Positions 27,862-36,824 of a DNA stretch of 64,000 bases are shown here, one piece after another (positions within the stretch are counted from its first letter, which is position 1; every line of letters begins with the position of its first letter). Position numbers and translations under genes: made by a program. Under the pieces are notes generated by a model. The model had not been told where the DNA came from. It saw only the letters and a program-made list of their open reading frames with translations, and did no database searches. The stretch covers positions 310,001 through 374,000 of the forward strand of contig NZ_JACHCM010000005.1 in the NCBI RefSeq assembly GCF_014200755.1, in the 5' to 3' direction. The DNA comes from Rhodanobacter sp. ANJX3 (GTDB lineage: Bacteria; Pseudomonadota; Gammaproteobacteria; Xanthomonadales; Rhodanobacteraceae).

Positions 27862-28269
27862 TCAGCTACGGTCGGCGTAGAGACGTTGAACCAGCTCCGC
27901 TTCGTTGCGCGACAGGCCGCAGCGCTCCATCAGAACCTCCAGCGCGCTGCCTTCCCGGGCCAACTGCTGGGCCAATTCGTAGTTGTGCATGACGGCATGC
28001 TGGACGGGCCCGGTCGGCGCAGGCGCAGGAGTGAGCGGTAAGGTGCGGGTGACGCTTCGGCTGCGCTCATCGATTCGCCGCAGGCGTTCATCCAGAGCGT
28101 CCAGCCGATGCTCGATCTTACCGAGGGTGCTGGTCGTCAACAGGGCCGGCACGTTGTTGGCCTGCGTGATCAGATCGCGCCGCAACCGGCGCCCCTGATA
28201 CCAGAGCAGCGCAAAAGAACCTGCTTGCAACAGCACCAGCAAAATCAGCAACGCTGCCTCAAGCCACAC
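27862..28269 (-). CDS. DUF2802 membrane-anchored protein of the chemotaxis cluster
   Basis: 135 aa from GTG 28269. One N-terminal membrane helix (LEAALLILLVLLQAGSFALL) is followed by a coiled-coil stretch (LDALDERLRRIDERSRS) and a C-terminal segment ending in SRNEAELVQRLYAD, which is helix-turn-helix-like. It corresponds in position to PA1465 of the Pseudomonas aeruginosa che cluster. Its start lies inside the preceding cheW, overlapping by 11 nt. Function is unknown. Confidence 0.75.
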   Translation of the reverse strand: MWLEAALLILLVLLQAGSFALLWYQGRRLRRDLITQANNVPALLTTSTLGKIEHRLDALDERLRRIDERSRSVTRTLPLTPAPAPTGPVQHAVMHNYELAQQLAREGSALEVLMERCGLSRNEAELVQRLYADRS

Positions 28270-28738
28270 GGTGCAAATCCGGGGCCAGCCGACACAGTCG
28301 GGGTACATCGAGCAGCGCCACAAAGTGCCCTTGCCAGGCGAGCACGGCCTGTACCGGATCGTCGTCGTGTTTCGATCGATTCGGCGGCGGGGCATCGATC
28401 GCCTCGGCCGTCGGTCGCAGGATGTCGCCGACCGCATCCACTCGCAAACCCACCCGATGGCCTTCATAGGCAAACACCACGATGCGCACGGACTCGACAT
28501 CGCCCGGTGGCGCGGCATCCAGGCCGAGGCGGCGGCGGCCGTCGATCAGCGGCACGATGTTGCCGCGCAACTGGCAGATACCCAGCAGATCGTCTGCTGC
28601 GCCCGGCACCGGCGTGGGAGCATGATCGTGAATGACTTCACTGACGTGACTCAACGGTGCGGCGTAATGCTGCCCGGCCAACTGAAACGCCAGCCAAGGC
28701 TGCCGCGCGATCGTGTCTGCATGGTAGGGATGACTCAT
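28259..28738 (-). CDS. cheW: Chemotaxis coupling protein, cluster 2
   Basis: 159 aa CheW domain (core LLGICQLRGNIVPLIDGRRR near residues 51-70). It corresponds in order to PA1464 of Pseudomonas. ATGA overlap with the ParP-like gene upstream. Expected to join receptors to the CheA at 31863-33872. Confidence 0.88.
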   Translation of the reverse strand: MSHPYHADTIARQPWLAFQLAGQHYAAPLSHVSEVIHDHAPTPVPGAADDLLGICQLRGNIVPLIDGRRRLGLDAAPPGDVESVRIVVFAYEGHRVGLRVDAVGDILRPTAEAIDAPPPNRSKHDDDPVQAVLAWQGHFVALLDVPRLCRLAPDLHRVA

Positions 28739-29283
28739 ACGCTTGGATTACCTCGGTGGTCGCGATCCAGCATATCCAGAAGTGCCACGACATCAAGCAC
28801 CGCGCGGCGGCCGTTCTTGCACATACCGCCAAGCCATGGGCGATGACGGCGTTCGGGGCGCGCCACCCGCCAGTCGATATCCGCACTGGCGATGCGCGAG
28901 GTTTCCTCTTCGGTGCTGCGACAGGCCAGAGCCCAGCGCCAGCCGTGGAGCACGACCAGCATATCGGCCGCAGGCTCATGCAGATGGTCGGCAAGAATGC
29001 GCGCGAGGTCGACAACGCGTACGGATCGACGGGTTTCACCGTCGTCAGCCTGCACCTTATCGCCTTCAACGGAAGACGCCGGCAGGATGTCGGCGACTTG
29101 GTTCATCGGTATGGCGACCACGACACCGGCTGCGGTGCATATGAGGTAACCGCTGGTCGACGGCGGCCATGACGAGTCCCGCTCCACGGCGGCGGCGGCA
29201 GGCAGCGGCGACGGCGCGTCGCTGAGCAGATCGTCCAGATAATCGTCGACCGCCTGGAATGCGGGTAGCGTGTCGCCATTCAT
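28735..29283 (-). CDS. parP: ParP-like chemotaxis array protein (CheW-like domain)
   Basis: 182 aa. An acidic N-terminal third contains a short conserved stretch (AVDDYLDDLLSD), and the rest is a diverged CheW-like domain (GYLICTAAGVVVAIPMNQVADILP, LARILADHLH). It lies between the ParA-type ATPase and cheW, the place of ParP in Vibrio and PA1463 in Pseudomonas. ParP there links polar arrays to ParC. ATG 29283 overlaps the parC stop. Assignment rests on domain and order. Confidence 0.78.
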   Translation of the reverse strand: MNGDTLPAFQAVDDYLDDLLSDAPSPLPAAAAVERDSSWPPSTSGYLICTAAGVVVAIPMNQVADILPASSVEGDKVQADDGETRRSVRVVDLARILADHLHEPAADMLVVLHGWRWALACRSTEEETSRIASADIDWRVARPERRHRPWLGGMCKNGRRAVLDVVALLDMLDRDHRGNPSV

Positions 29284-30065
29284 GCCGAGGCTTCCGTGAA
29301 AGTTCGTCCGGCCGCAAGCAGTTCGTGCAGGAGAGCGCGGTAACTTTCGGTGCTTTGCCGGGCCGCCGGCCAGCACGTCAGCGGCTGACCGTGCTCGGCT
29401 GCCTCGCAAATCTGCGGATCGACTGCAATCACCTGTCGAGTCACCGCGTGCCGATAGCGCTCACGCAAGCTCATCAGCGAGACCCGGCTGTGCGCTGCGT
29501 CGACGTCGTACATGGTGGGCACGATCCAATGCGGCAGCACGCGCCCCATCGAACGCTCGATCATTTGCATACTGCGCAGCATGCGCTCGAGTCCGTCCAG
29601 AGCAAGTGCCTCGGTCTGCGTCGGCATCAACAACCGCTGCGCCGCGGCCAGCGCGTTGATCATCAGCAGGCCGAGCGTGGGCGGACAGTCGAGCAGCACG
29701 TAGTCGTATACATTGTTGAGCATGGTCAGCGCATTGGCGAGAATCCTTCCGGTTCCCTTGTGTGCGGCCAGTTGACGATCCAGCGTGGCCATCGGTGCCG
29801 CCGCCGGCAGCAGCCACAGACCACTGTGTCCGGTACTCCGCGCCAGGCTGGCGATCGCGGGCGGATGATGTTGGCGGAAGAGCTCATACACGCTGCCCAT
29901 GCCGCTGAGGTCTTCCAGTGAGAAATACCCGCTCAACGATGCGTGCGGGTCCAGATCCACCAGCAGCACGCGCATGCCCTCTTCCGCAAGCAAAGCGCCC
30001 AGCGTGGCAGTCGTGGTGGTCTTGCCCACCCCACCCTTTTGATTGGCGATAGCCCAGATATCCAC
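29280..30065 (-). CDS. parC: ParA-family ATPase for chemotaxis array positioning (ParC)
   Basis: 261 aa. Deviant Walker A QKGGVGKTTTTATL at residues 9-22, a Walker A'-type VDLDPHASLS, and Walker B YVLLDCPP. The start is GTG 30065 with AAGGA eight bases upstream. It lies between motD and parP. In Vibrio and Pseudomonas the gene in this place directs chemosensory arrays to the cell pole and to daughter cells. It is distinct from FlhG, the other MinD/ParA ATPase in the window. Confidence 0.88.
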   Translation of the reverse strand: MDIWAIANQKGGVGKTTTTATLGALLAEEGMRVLLVDLDPHASLSGYFSLEDLSGMGSVYELFRQHHPPAIASLARSTGHSGLWLLPAAAPMATLDRQLAAHKGTGRILANALTMLNNVYDYVLLDCPPTLGLLMINALAAAQRLLMPTQTEALALDGLERMLRSMQMIERSMGRVLPHWIVPTMYDVDAAHSRVSLMSLRERYRHAVTRQVIAVDPQICEAAEHGQPLTCWPAARQSTESYRALLHELLAAGRTFTEASA

Positions 30066-30068
30066 GCG

Positions 30069-31124
30069 TCAGTCCTTGGCGTCCAGATGCGCCGTCGCCA
30101 TGGCCGGTCTATCTGCGCCAGCGATGACGAGCGGTGGCGCTATAGCTGGCGGCATCACGGTAGGAGACAAAACGGAGGCTTGCACCGCGGTGGGCGCGGT
30201 TATCGGCGGTGAAGTGGCGATCGGAACCGATGATCGGCCATCGGGCACGTTGGGATCGGTATCGGCCGTGTGATTGATCTGATCGCTGTGGCTGTAAAAG
30301 CGTGTCGGCGCCTCCGGATTGCTCAACACGACGACCAAGACACGGCGATTGCGATTGCGGCCGTCCTGGCTGAGGTTGTCCGCCGACGGATGGTATTGGC
30401 CCCAGCCGACAATCCCGAGTCGATCCGGCTCTACGCCATGATCGGCGAACAGCCGCGCCACGCTCGCTGCGCGCGCAGCGGACAATTCCCAGTTGGACGG
30501 ATACAGCGCCGTATTGATCGGCACATCGTCGGTATAGCCCTCGACCCTCAGCGGGTTGGCAAAAGGCGCAAGGATCTGGCCGAGATTGGCGAGGATCTGA
30601 TTGGCCGATGGCGATAGCGTTGCCACCCCACTGGGAAACAGGATATCGGTGCGGATTTCGATTTCCAGCCAGTTGTTGGTGCGCCTGACGACCACCATGT
30701 TTTTGTCGATCAGCGGCTGCAACGCGTGTTCGACCTGGCTGCGGATGCGCTCCAGATCTTGTCGATCGTTACCGGGTTTGTCTTGGCTTGCCTGCGCCTG
30801 CGGCTTGATCGGAACGATCATCGCACGCGTCGGTACCGGTGGCGGAATGCGCGCCAACGGTGCGCTGGGTATGGGTGACGGTACGGTGGCCTGCATCGAG
30901 GCGCTAGCCGGCAAATTGCCCGACGGCACCGGCCGAATCACCTGCCGCGTGCCGTTGAAGGCTTCGGAGATCGACTGCGCCAGCGCTCTGTATTTGCTCG
31001 TGTTGACACTCGACATGGCATACAAAACCACGAACAGCGCAAGCAGCAGGGTCAGCAGGTCCGCATAGGGAATCACCCAGGCTTCGGTGTTGACGTGCTC
31101 TTCGTGTTTTTTTTTGCGTCTCAT
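30069..31124 (-). CDS. motD: Flagellar stator protein MotB/MotD
   Basis: 351 aa. The N-terminal cytoplasmic segment MRRKKKHEEH is followed by one membrane helix with the proton-binding D22 (PYADLLTLLL). A Pro-rich periplasmic linker precedes an OmpA-like peptidoglycan-binding domain (VEGYTDDVPI, NWELSAARA, GRNRNRRV). With MotC it forms the torque-generating stator. It starts with an ATGA overlap on motC. Confidence 0.93.
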   Translation of the reverse strand: MRRKKKHEEHVNTEAWVIPYADLLTLLLALFVVLYAMSSVNTSKYRALAQSISEAFNGTRQVIRPVPSGNLPASASMQATVPSPIPSAPLARIPPPVPTRAMIVPIKPQAQASQDKPGNDRQDLERIRSQVEHALQPLIDKNMVVVRRTNNWLEIEIRTDILFPSGVATLSPSANQILANLGQILAPFANPLRVEGYTDDVPINTALYPSNWELSAARAASVARLFADHGVEPDRLGIVGWGQYHPSADNLSQDGRNRNRRVLVVVLSNPEAPTRFYSHSDQINHTADTDPNVPDGRSSVPIATSPPITAPTAVQASVLSPTVMPPAIAPPLVIAGADRPAMATAHLDAKD

Positions 31125-31861
31125 GCGAGATAGCCCTGCAGCTTGCTTTCTATCTGGCGAGGGTTGTCGCCCTGCGCGATCGACACGAGTCCCTCGATGA
31201 CGATCTCTCGCACCTGGGTCTGTTTGTTGATCAGCGCCTTCAGGCGCGAACCGATCGGCAGCAGCAGCAGGTTGGCCAGACTGATGCCGTAGATCGTCGC
31301 AACGAAGGCCGCAGCGATACCGTGACCGAGCTTGTTAGGATCGGTGAGATCGCGCATGACCGCCATCAGGCCCAGCACGGCGCCGATGATGCCCATCGTG
31401 GGCGAATAGATTCCCGCATTTTCATAGACTTTCGCGGCATTCAGATCCGCGTGTTCGCGCGTTTCCAGTTCGACTTCCAGCACGCTGCGAATGGCCTCCG
31501 GTTCGTTGCCGTCGACCAGCATCTGCATGCCCTTTCGAATGAACGGGTCGGACTCGGCGTCGATCTGCGGCTCGAGGCCGAGCAGGCCCTGGCGGCGGGA
31601 AATTTCGCTCCAGCCGACCACCCGGCTGATCAGATTTTCCGGCTGCAGCATCGGCGGCTTGTACACCATGATCAGCATGCCCATCGCCTGCTTGAGCACG
31701 CGCCCCTGCGTGTGCAGCATTATCGCCGCGATGGTGCCGCCAAAAACGATGGTGAAGGCGGCCGGATTCCAAAGCGCCGATACGTCGGTACCTTTGAGGA
31801 TGGCGCCCACGATGAGTACGGCGAACGCCAGAATGGTGCCGATGATGCTGATCAGATCCAT
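31121..31861 (-). CDS. motC: Flagellar stator protein MotA/MotC
   Basis: 246 aa with four membrane segments, two near the N-terminus and two between about residues 150 and 205 (YSPTMGIIGAVLGLMAVM, AAAFVATIYGISLANLLLL). The cytoplasmic loop in between carries the charged motif RKGMQMLVDG used against FliG. Directly downstream of cheA as in the Pseudomonas motCD locus. Here cheB is absent between them and lies in operon 1 instead. Confidence 0.94.
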   Translation of the reverse strand: MDLISIIGTILAFAVLIVGAILKGTDVSALWNPAAFTIVFGGTIAAIMLHTQGRVLKQAMGMLIMVYKPPMLQPENLISRVVGWSEISRRQGLLGLEPQIDAESDPFIRKGMQMLVDGNEPEAIRSVLEVELETREHADLNAAKVYENAGIYSPTMGIIGAVLGLMAVMRDLTDPNKLGHGIAAAFVATIYGISLANLLLLPIGSRLKALINKQTQVREIVIEGLVSIAQGDNPRQIESKLQGYLA

Positions 31862-31862
31862 G

Positions 31863-33872
31863 TCAGGCGGAGACCTTCAGCGAGGGGAGCAATCGATCAC
31901 CGTCCCCGGCCAGCACCGCCAGATCGAGCACCAGGGCGAGCTGACCGTCGCCGGTCACGGTGGCGCCGGCCACGCCGGGCACGCCGTCGAACAGCGGCCC
32001 CAGCGGCTTGACCATCACGTCTTCGCGACCGATGACCTCGTGCACCAGACAGCCCAGATGCAGATGGCCGACGTGCAGCACCACCACATGGCCGCCCGCG
32101 TCATCGTCGATACCGGCCCAGCCGGCGAGATCGCCGAGCACCAGGGCACGACCGCGATGGGCGACGACGCGACGACCGTCCAGCGCATGGTCCTGCGCCG
32201 CGTTCAACTCGAAGACCTCGCTGACGTTGCCCAGCGGCAGCGCGAACAAGCGGTCGCCCACGCGCACCATCAGCACACGCAGGATCGCCAGTGTCAGCGG
32301 CACCGTCAGCTCCAGTGTGCTGCCATGACCCAGACGCGAACGAACCTGCAACGTGCCGCCTAGCTCGGCCACGCGCGTCTTGACCACGTCCATGCCCACG
32401 CCGCGACCGGAAATATCCGAAATCGTGGCGGCCGTGCTGAAACCGGGGCGGAAAATCAATTCATAGCATTCGACCTCGGACAGATGCGCCGCCTGCGCGG
32501 CATCGATCACGCCTTTCTCCACCGCCTTGCGTCGCAGCACCTCCGGGTCCATGCCGCGGCCGTCGTCGCTGACCGAAATGACGATGCGCTCGCCGCGCTG
32601 GCTCGCCGCTAGGCGCACGCTGCCCTTGCGCGGCTTGCCGGCCCGCTCGCGCTCCGATGGCGTCTCCAGACCGTGGTCGACCGCATTGCGCAGCAGATGA
32701 ACCAGCGGATCGGCCAAGGCCTCGACCAGACTGCGGTCGAGATCCGTGTCCTCGCCTTCCTGGATCAGTTCGATCTCTTTGCCCAGCTGTCGCGCGAGGT
32801 CGCGCACGATCCGAGGAAAGCGCTGAAACAGCCGGCCCACCGGCTGCATCCGCATGCCGAGCACGGCGGTTTGCAGCTCGTTGGAAATCCGATCGAGCTC
32901 GCCGGCGGCCACGCTCAGCGGCTCGCTGTCGATGCGCGAAGCCAGGGTCAACAGCCGATTGCGCGCCAGCACCAGCTCGCCGGCACGATTGAGCATCGTA
33001 TCGAGCTTGGCAGTGTCCACGCGCACAGTGGTTTCCGCAGCGGCCTTCGGCTTGGCTGGCGCCGCGGTCGAGGCGCTTGCGGCCGCGGCCGTCGGGAGAG
33101 GCTCTGCCATCGCCGTGGCAACAGGCTCCGGCATGGGGTCGGCAGCCGCCGTTTCGGTCACGCCGGGCGCCACGCCTTTTCCGTGCAATTGGTCGAGCAG
33201 CGCTTCGAATTCGTCCGCCTCGATCACGCCAGCGCCAGAGGACGGCACGTTGCTTTTTGCCGCCGGCGCCATCGGCACCTCGGCAGCATCCGCCCCCGGC
33301 GCACCGCCCGTACCGTAAAGACTGTCCAGCAGCGCTTCGAACTCGCTCTCAGTGATATTCGCGTCGGACGCGCTCGCCGTAGCCGATGGGGATTCGCTCA
33401 ACTGATCCAGCATGCGCTCGAAAGCCTCTTCGACCGTATCGGTGTGGATGCTGCCTTTCACGACCCGGGCGCTGCCGATGTCCGGCTTCGCGGCGACGGG
33501 TCGCAAACGATCCAGCAGCGACATCGGCGGGGGCGTCAACGGCGTCGATGCGTTCAGCGCATCCATCATGCCGTTGAGCTGGTCCAGCGCTTCGAGCAGG
33601 GCATCCATCTGCGCCGAACCGAGCACCACGGCACCGTTGCGCGCCTCGTTGAGCAATTCTTCCGCGCAATGACACAATTGCACCATCGGTTCGATAGCCA
33701 AAAACCCGGCGCCGCCCTTGACCGTGTGGAAAACGCGGAATACCGCGTTCAGTAGTTCCCGGTCCAGCGGCGCGGTTTCCAGCTGGATCAGCTGCTCGCC
33801 CAGCCGCAATATCAATTCGCCGGCCTCCACCAGAAAATCGTCGCGCAGTTCACGGTCGAGCGTGGGATCCAT
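31863..33872 (-). CDS. cheA: Chemotaxis histidine kinase, flagellar cluster
   Basis: 669 aa. Hpt with phospho-acceptor H49 (FRVFHTVKGGAGFLA), then a long Ala/Pro-rich linker, dimerisation helices, HATPase (HLLRNAVDHGLE, VSDDGRGMD, GRGVGMDVV) and a CheW-like C-terminus. The linker holds three short acidic helices with a shared pattern: residues 147-160, 173-193 and 217-237, the last two both reading EFEALLD plus a G-rich tail. These may be docking sites for CheY or another partner. Partner regulators are the adjacent CheY and CheZ. Confidence 0.95.
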   Translation of the reverse strand: MDPTLDRELRDDFLVEAGELILRLGEQLIQLETAPLDRELLNAVFRVFHTVKGGAGFLAIEPMVQLCHCAEELLNEARNGAVVLGSAQMDALLEALDQLNGMMDALNASTPLTPPPMSLLDRLRPVAAKPDIGSARVVKGSIHTDTVEEAFERMLDQLSESPSATASASDANITESEFEALLDSLYGTGGAPGADAAEVPMAPAAKSNVPSSGAGVIEADEFEALLDQLHGKGVAPGVTETAAADPMPEPVATAMAEPLPTAAAASASTAAPAKPKAAAETTVRVDTAKLDTMLNRAGELVLARNRLLTLASRIDSEPLSVAAGELDRISNELQTAVLGMRMQPVGRLFQRFPRIVRDLARQLGKEIELIQEGEDTDLDRSLVEALADPLVHLLRNAVDHGLETPSERERAGKPRKGSVRLAASQRGERIVISVSDDGRGMDPEVLRRKAVEKGVIDAAQAAHLSEVECYELIFRPGFSTAATISDISGRGVGMDVVKTRVAELGGTLQVRSRLGHGSTLELTVPLTLAILRVLMVRVGDRLFALPLGNVSEVFELNAAQDHALDGRRVVAHRGRALVLGDLAGWAGIDDDAGGHVVVLHVGHLHLGCLVHEVIGREDVMVKPLGPLFDGVPGVAGATVTGDGQLALVLDLAVLAGDGDRLLPSLKVSA

Positions 33873-33885
33873 CAGCTGGCGTCCC

Positions 33886-34527
33886 TTAGAATCCGAACTC
33901 GCTGAGCAGGCGATCGGCTTCGTCCTGGCTGGAAACTTTGGCCACGGCCTCGGGCTTGTCGCCCGATGCCAGGGAACCGGTCAGGCGCACCAGCTCGAGC
34001 AGCGAGGTTTCGACCGATTCGATGAAGCTGACCACTTTCTTGATGCGCTGCCCGGACAAATCCTGCCAGGACTGCGCCATCACCATGTCATCCAGCCCTT
34101 CGCCGCATTTTTCGGCAAAGGCGATGGCCTGGTGAGCCAGTACTGCGGCCGGGTCGGTCGTGCCTTTGGCGAAGTCGAGCACTTCGGCGGCATTGGCCGA
34201 CAGCGCCACGGCTTCCGGGCGCATGCGGTCGGCGAAGTCGAGACTGCGATGGGCGGCCTTCGCGCTCATGTCGAGCACTTCCACCAGATGTTTGCGTGCG
34301 TCTGCCATGCTTTCCGGCACGCCTTCGAACGTCAGCTCGCCACCGAGGCGGCGCATGGCGCCATGAAGATCGCGGGCAAGCCGGCCCAGCGCACGGAACA
34401 AATGCTGTTCGCGCTCTCGCACGATCCTGTCCAGCGCCTGCTCGAAGGCAAGCCCATCCTCGCTATTGAGCAAGGCCAGCACTTCGGGCGGCAGGTTTTC
34501 GATGACGTCGGACTGGATCGCGCTCAT
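33886..34527 (-). CDS. cheZ: CheY-P phosphatase
   Basis: 213 aa. A long helical hairpin with the catalytic Gln Q155 in [14 protein letters not shown], and a C-terminal CheY-binding peptide ending RLLSEFGF. Switches off the CheY signal at the motor. Overlaps cheY by 4 nt. It is the only CheZ in the window, so operon 1 has none of its own. Confidence 0.95.
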   Translation of the reverse strand: MSAIQSDVIENLPPEVLALLNSEDGLAFEQALDRIVREREQHLFRALGRLARDLHGAMRRLGGELTFEGVPESMADARKHLVEVLDMSAKAAHRSLDFADRMRPEAVALSANAAEVLDFAKGTTDPAAVLAHQAIAFAEKCGEGLDDMVMAQSWQDLSGQRIKKVVSFIESVETSLLELVRLTGSLASGDKPEAVAKVSSQDEADRLLSEFGF

Positions 34528-34919
34528 GCGGTGGCTCCTGCGGCGGCCAGCCGTTCGAAGATTTTTTCCAACTTTTCACGAAGCGTAATGGCCGTGAAAG
34601 GCTTGACGATATAACCGTTCACGCCTGCCTGAGCGGCGGCGATGATCTGCTCGCGATTGTTTTCCGCGGTCACCATGAGTACCGGTAATCCTTTCCACTT
34701 GGGTTCGGCGCGAATCGCGCGCAGCAGGTCGATGCCAGTCATGTTGGGCATGTTCCAGTCGGTGACGACCATGTCGAATGCCGTTGTCCGCATAAGGGCA
34801 AGCGCATTCTCGCCATCGTCGGCCTCCTGGATCAGCGGATTGCTGAAACCAAGCTCCACCAGGAGGTTGCGAACGATTCGGCGCATGGTGGAAAAATCAT
34901 CGACCACCAGGATTTTCAT
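34524..34919 (-). CDS. cheY: Chemotaxis response regulator acting on the flagellar switch
   Basis: 131 aa. D7-D8, phospho-acceptor D54 (VTDWNMP), Thr in MVTAEN and Lys in VKPFT are all present. Closely linked to cheZ and to the flagellar operon, so it is the probable motor-binding CheY. ATG 34919 is preferred to an in-frame TTG four codons earlier. It stands 208 nt after fliA; that gap has small hairpins and no clear sigma-28 or sigma-54 site. Confidence 0.95.
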   Translation of the reverse strand: MKILVVDDFSTMRRIVRNLLVELGFSNPLIQEADDGENALALMRTTAFDMVVTDWNMPNMTGIDLLRAIRAEPKWKGLPVLMVTAENNREQIIAAAQAGVNGYIVKPFTAITLREKLEKIFERLAAAGATA

Positions 34920-35127
34920 ATTCTTGTCCAAACACTCTCTCCACTAGCCCTGTCCAGGGCGACTGAGGCAGCACATAAAATCCACGACCTGCGGTGGATA
35001 TCGGCACTGCACAGACCAGTCGGTCTCAGGCGATACCGAATCCAACACACCACTTTGTTTGCCATGCGCCGCGCGTCAACCGTCGTTCTTTCCCACGCCC
35101 CTCATTCAAGCGGCGCTGATCGGCGCA

Positions 35128-35877
35128 TTACGGGCTGGCGTCGTCGCACCATGCGCCCATCCGCGAACGCAGTCTGATCAGCGCCTGCCCATGGATCTGA
35201 CACACGCGCGACTCGGTCACACCCAGTACCAAACCGATCTCCTTCAAATTCAACTCCTGCTCGTAATACAACGACATCACCAGCTGCTCGCGGTCAGGCA
35301 GGGTAGTGATTGCCTTGGCCAGCGCCGTCCGCATCCCGCTGCGCTCGATCCGCTCCTGCGGACTCAAACCGCTCTGGTCGACGATGTCCATCGCGCCGCT
35401 GCCTTCGCCACCTTCGCCATCGTCAGGCGCCGTAAGGCTCAGCAAGCGGGCACCGGCAGCATCGGCCAGCACCTGGTGATACTCCTCGACGCTCATGCCC
35501 AATCGCCGCATCACCTCGGCAGCGTCGGCATCTGCGCCCGTCTCGTTCTCTATCTTGCGTACCACCTCGGCGACTTCCCGGGCCTTGCGATGCACCGATC
35601 GCGGGGTCCAGTCGGTGCGCCGCAATTCGTCGAGCATCGCGCCGCGGATTCGTATACCCGCATAGGTTTCGAAGCTCGCGGAGCGATCGGTGGCGAAATT
35701 GCGCGCGGCCTCCAGCAAGCCGATCATGCCGGCCTGCACCAGATCGCCCACATCCACGCTGGGCGGCAGACGCCCCATCAAGTGGTAGGCGATGCGACGC
35801 ACAAGCGGCGCATGCTGCCTGACCAGCTGATCGGCTTCCGCACGCTGTAGCTGTAGGTATTCCGAAGCGACACTCAT
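35128..35877 (-). CDS. fliA: RNA polymerase sigma factor for flagellar operons (sigma-28)
   Basis: 249 aa. Region 2 (DLVQAGMIGLLEAARNF and the RIRGAMLDELRR segment) and region 4 (LNLKEIGLVLGVTESRVCQI) are clear. It should read the four sigma-28 promoters found here: fliC, the STAS-cheYAW operon, the fliK-like/fhlB pair and the 120-aa secreted protein. ATG 35877 lies 2 nt after the flhG stop. Confidence 0.95.
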   Translation of the reverse strand: MSVASEYLQLQRAEADQLVRQHAPLVRRIAYHLMGRLPPSVDVGDLVQAGMIGLLEAARNFATDRSASFETYAGIRIRGAMLDELRRTDWTPRSVHRKAREVAEVVRKIENETGADADAAEVMRRLGMSVEEYHQVLADAAGARLLSLTAPDDGEGGEGSGAMDIVDQSGLSPQERIERSGMRTALAKAITTLPDREQLVMSLYYEQELNLKEIGLVLGVTESRVCQIHGQALIRLRSRMGAWCDDASP

Positions 35878-35879
35878 CC

Positions 35880-36824
35880 TCACCACCCCGCTGCCGAAGC
35901 GTTCTGACCGCTGAAAAAGGCGATCCGACCAAGATCCGGATACACGGGCTCTTTCCATGTATCGACCGCACTGGCCATTTGCTTAAATCCCATGGCTGAA
36001 CGACTGGATGGCCACAGATCGACTACCGCACCCTGGCGCTTGATCGCCTGTCGCAGCCGCTCGTCATGCGGTATGACGCCCATCAAACTGAGCGCCACAT
36101 CGAGGAAGCGCTCACTGACGCGAGCCAGTTTCTCGTAAAGAAGCCTCGCCTCGCCCGCGTGCCGGACCATGTTGGTGACAATATGGAATCGCCGCACGCC
36201 GAAATCCCGGCTGAGCAATTTGATCAACGCGTACGCATCGGTGAGCGAGGCCGGTTCGTCGCACACCACGACCAGCACATCGTCGGCCGCCGCCGCAAAC
36301 ATCATCACGTCGTCCGATACGCCGGCGGCGGTGTCCACCACCAGGTACTCCGGCGGAACGATCAGATCGTCGAAGGCGCGGATCACGGCCGCGTGCTCGC
36401 CGTTGCACATCTGCGCCAGCTGGCGTGCACCCGAGCCGCCCGGCACCACTTTCAGCCCATGCGGCCCCGGGATGATCAGGTCCTGCAGCGAGCAGTTGCC
36501 TTCAAGCATATGTCCCACGTGCCGCAGCGGCGTCAGGCCCAGCTGCACATCAACGTTGGCGACGCTCATATCGGCATCGAGCAGCATCACGTCGCGACCG
36601 GCCATCGACATCGCCATGGCCAGATTGACCGCCACGGTCGTCTTGCCCACGCCGCCCTTGCCGGCCGCTACGGTCAGCGTTCGTGTCGGGCGCCGCGGTG
36701 GCGTCATCGCGCGAAGACTGGATGCCTGATGCAGCACTTCCGCATCGCGCGGCCGCGGCGACGGCGGTGCCGCAAACAGATTCTGCAAACCCCAAGCTTG
36801 ATCCACCGGAATAGCCCCGTTCAT
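35880..36824 (-). CDS. flhG: MinD-like ATPase controlling flagellar number
   Basis: 314 aa. An N-terminal segment (AWGLQNLFA, residues about 10-18) contains the DQAxxLR-like region that can stimulate FlhF. Deviant Walker A GKGGVGKTT and LLDADMSVANVD follow. Works against FlhF/FleQ to limit polar flagella, as FleN does in Pseudomonas. ATG 36824 overlaps the flhF stop (ATGA). Confidence 0.93.
   Translation of the reverse strand: MNGAIPVDQAWGLQNLFAAPPSPRPRDAEVLHQASSLRAMTPPRRPTRTLTVAAGKGGVGKTTVAVNLAMAMSMAGRDVMLLDADMSVANVDVQLGLTPLRHVGHMLEGNCSLQDLIIPGPHGLKVVPGGSGARQLAQMCNGEHAAVIRAFDDLIVPPEYLVVDTAAGVSDDVMMFAAAADDVLVVVCDEPASLTDAYALIKLLSRDFGVRRFHIVTNMVRHAGEARLLYEKLARVSERFLDVALSLMGVIPHDERLRQAIKRQGAVVDLWPSSRSAMGFKQMASAVDTWKEPVYPDLGRIAFFSGQNASAAGW

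Noticed and set aside
34996-35030. Possible sigma-28 or sigma-54 promoter before the flagellar cheY
   Set aside because: A GCCGATAT has no -35 match at the right distance, and the overlapping GG-N10-GC has weak flanks.
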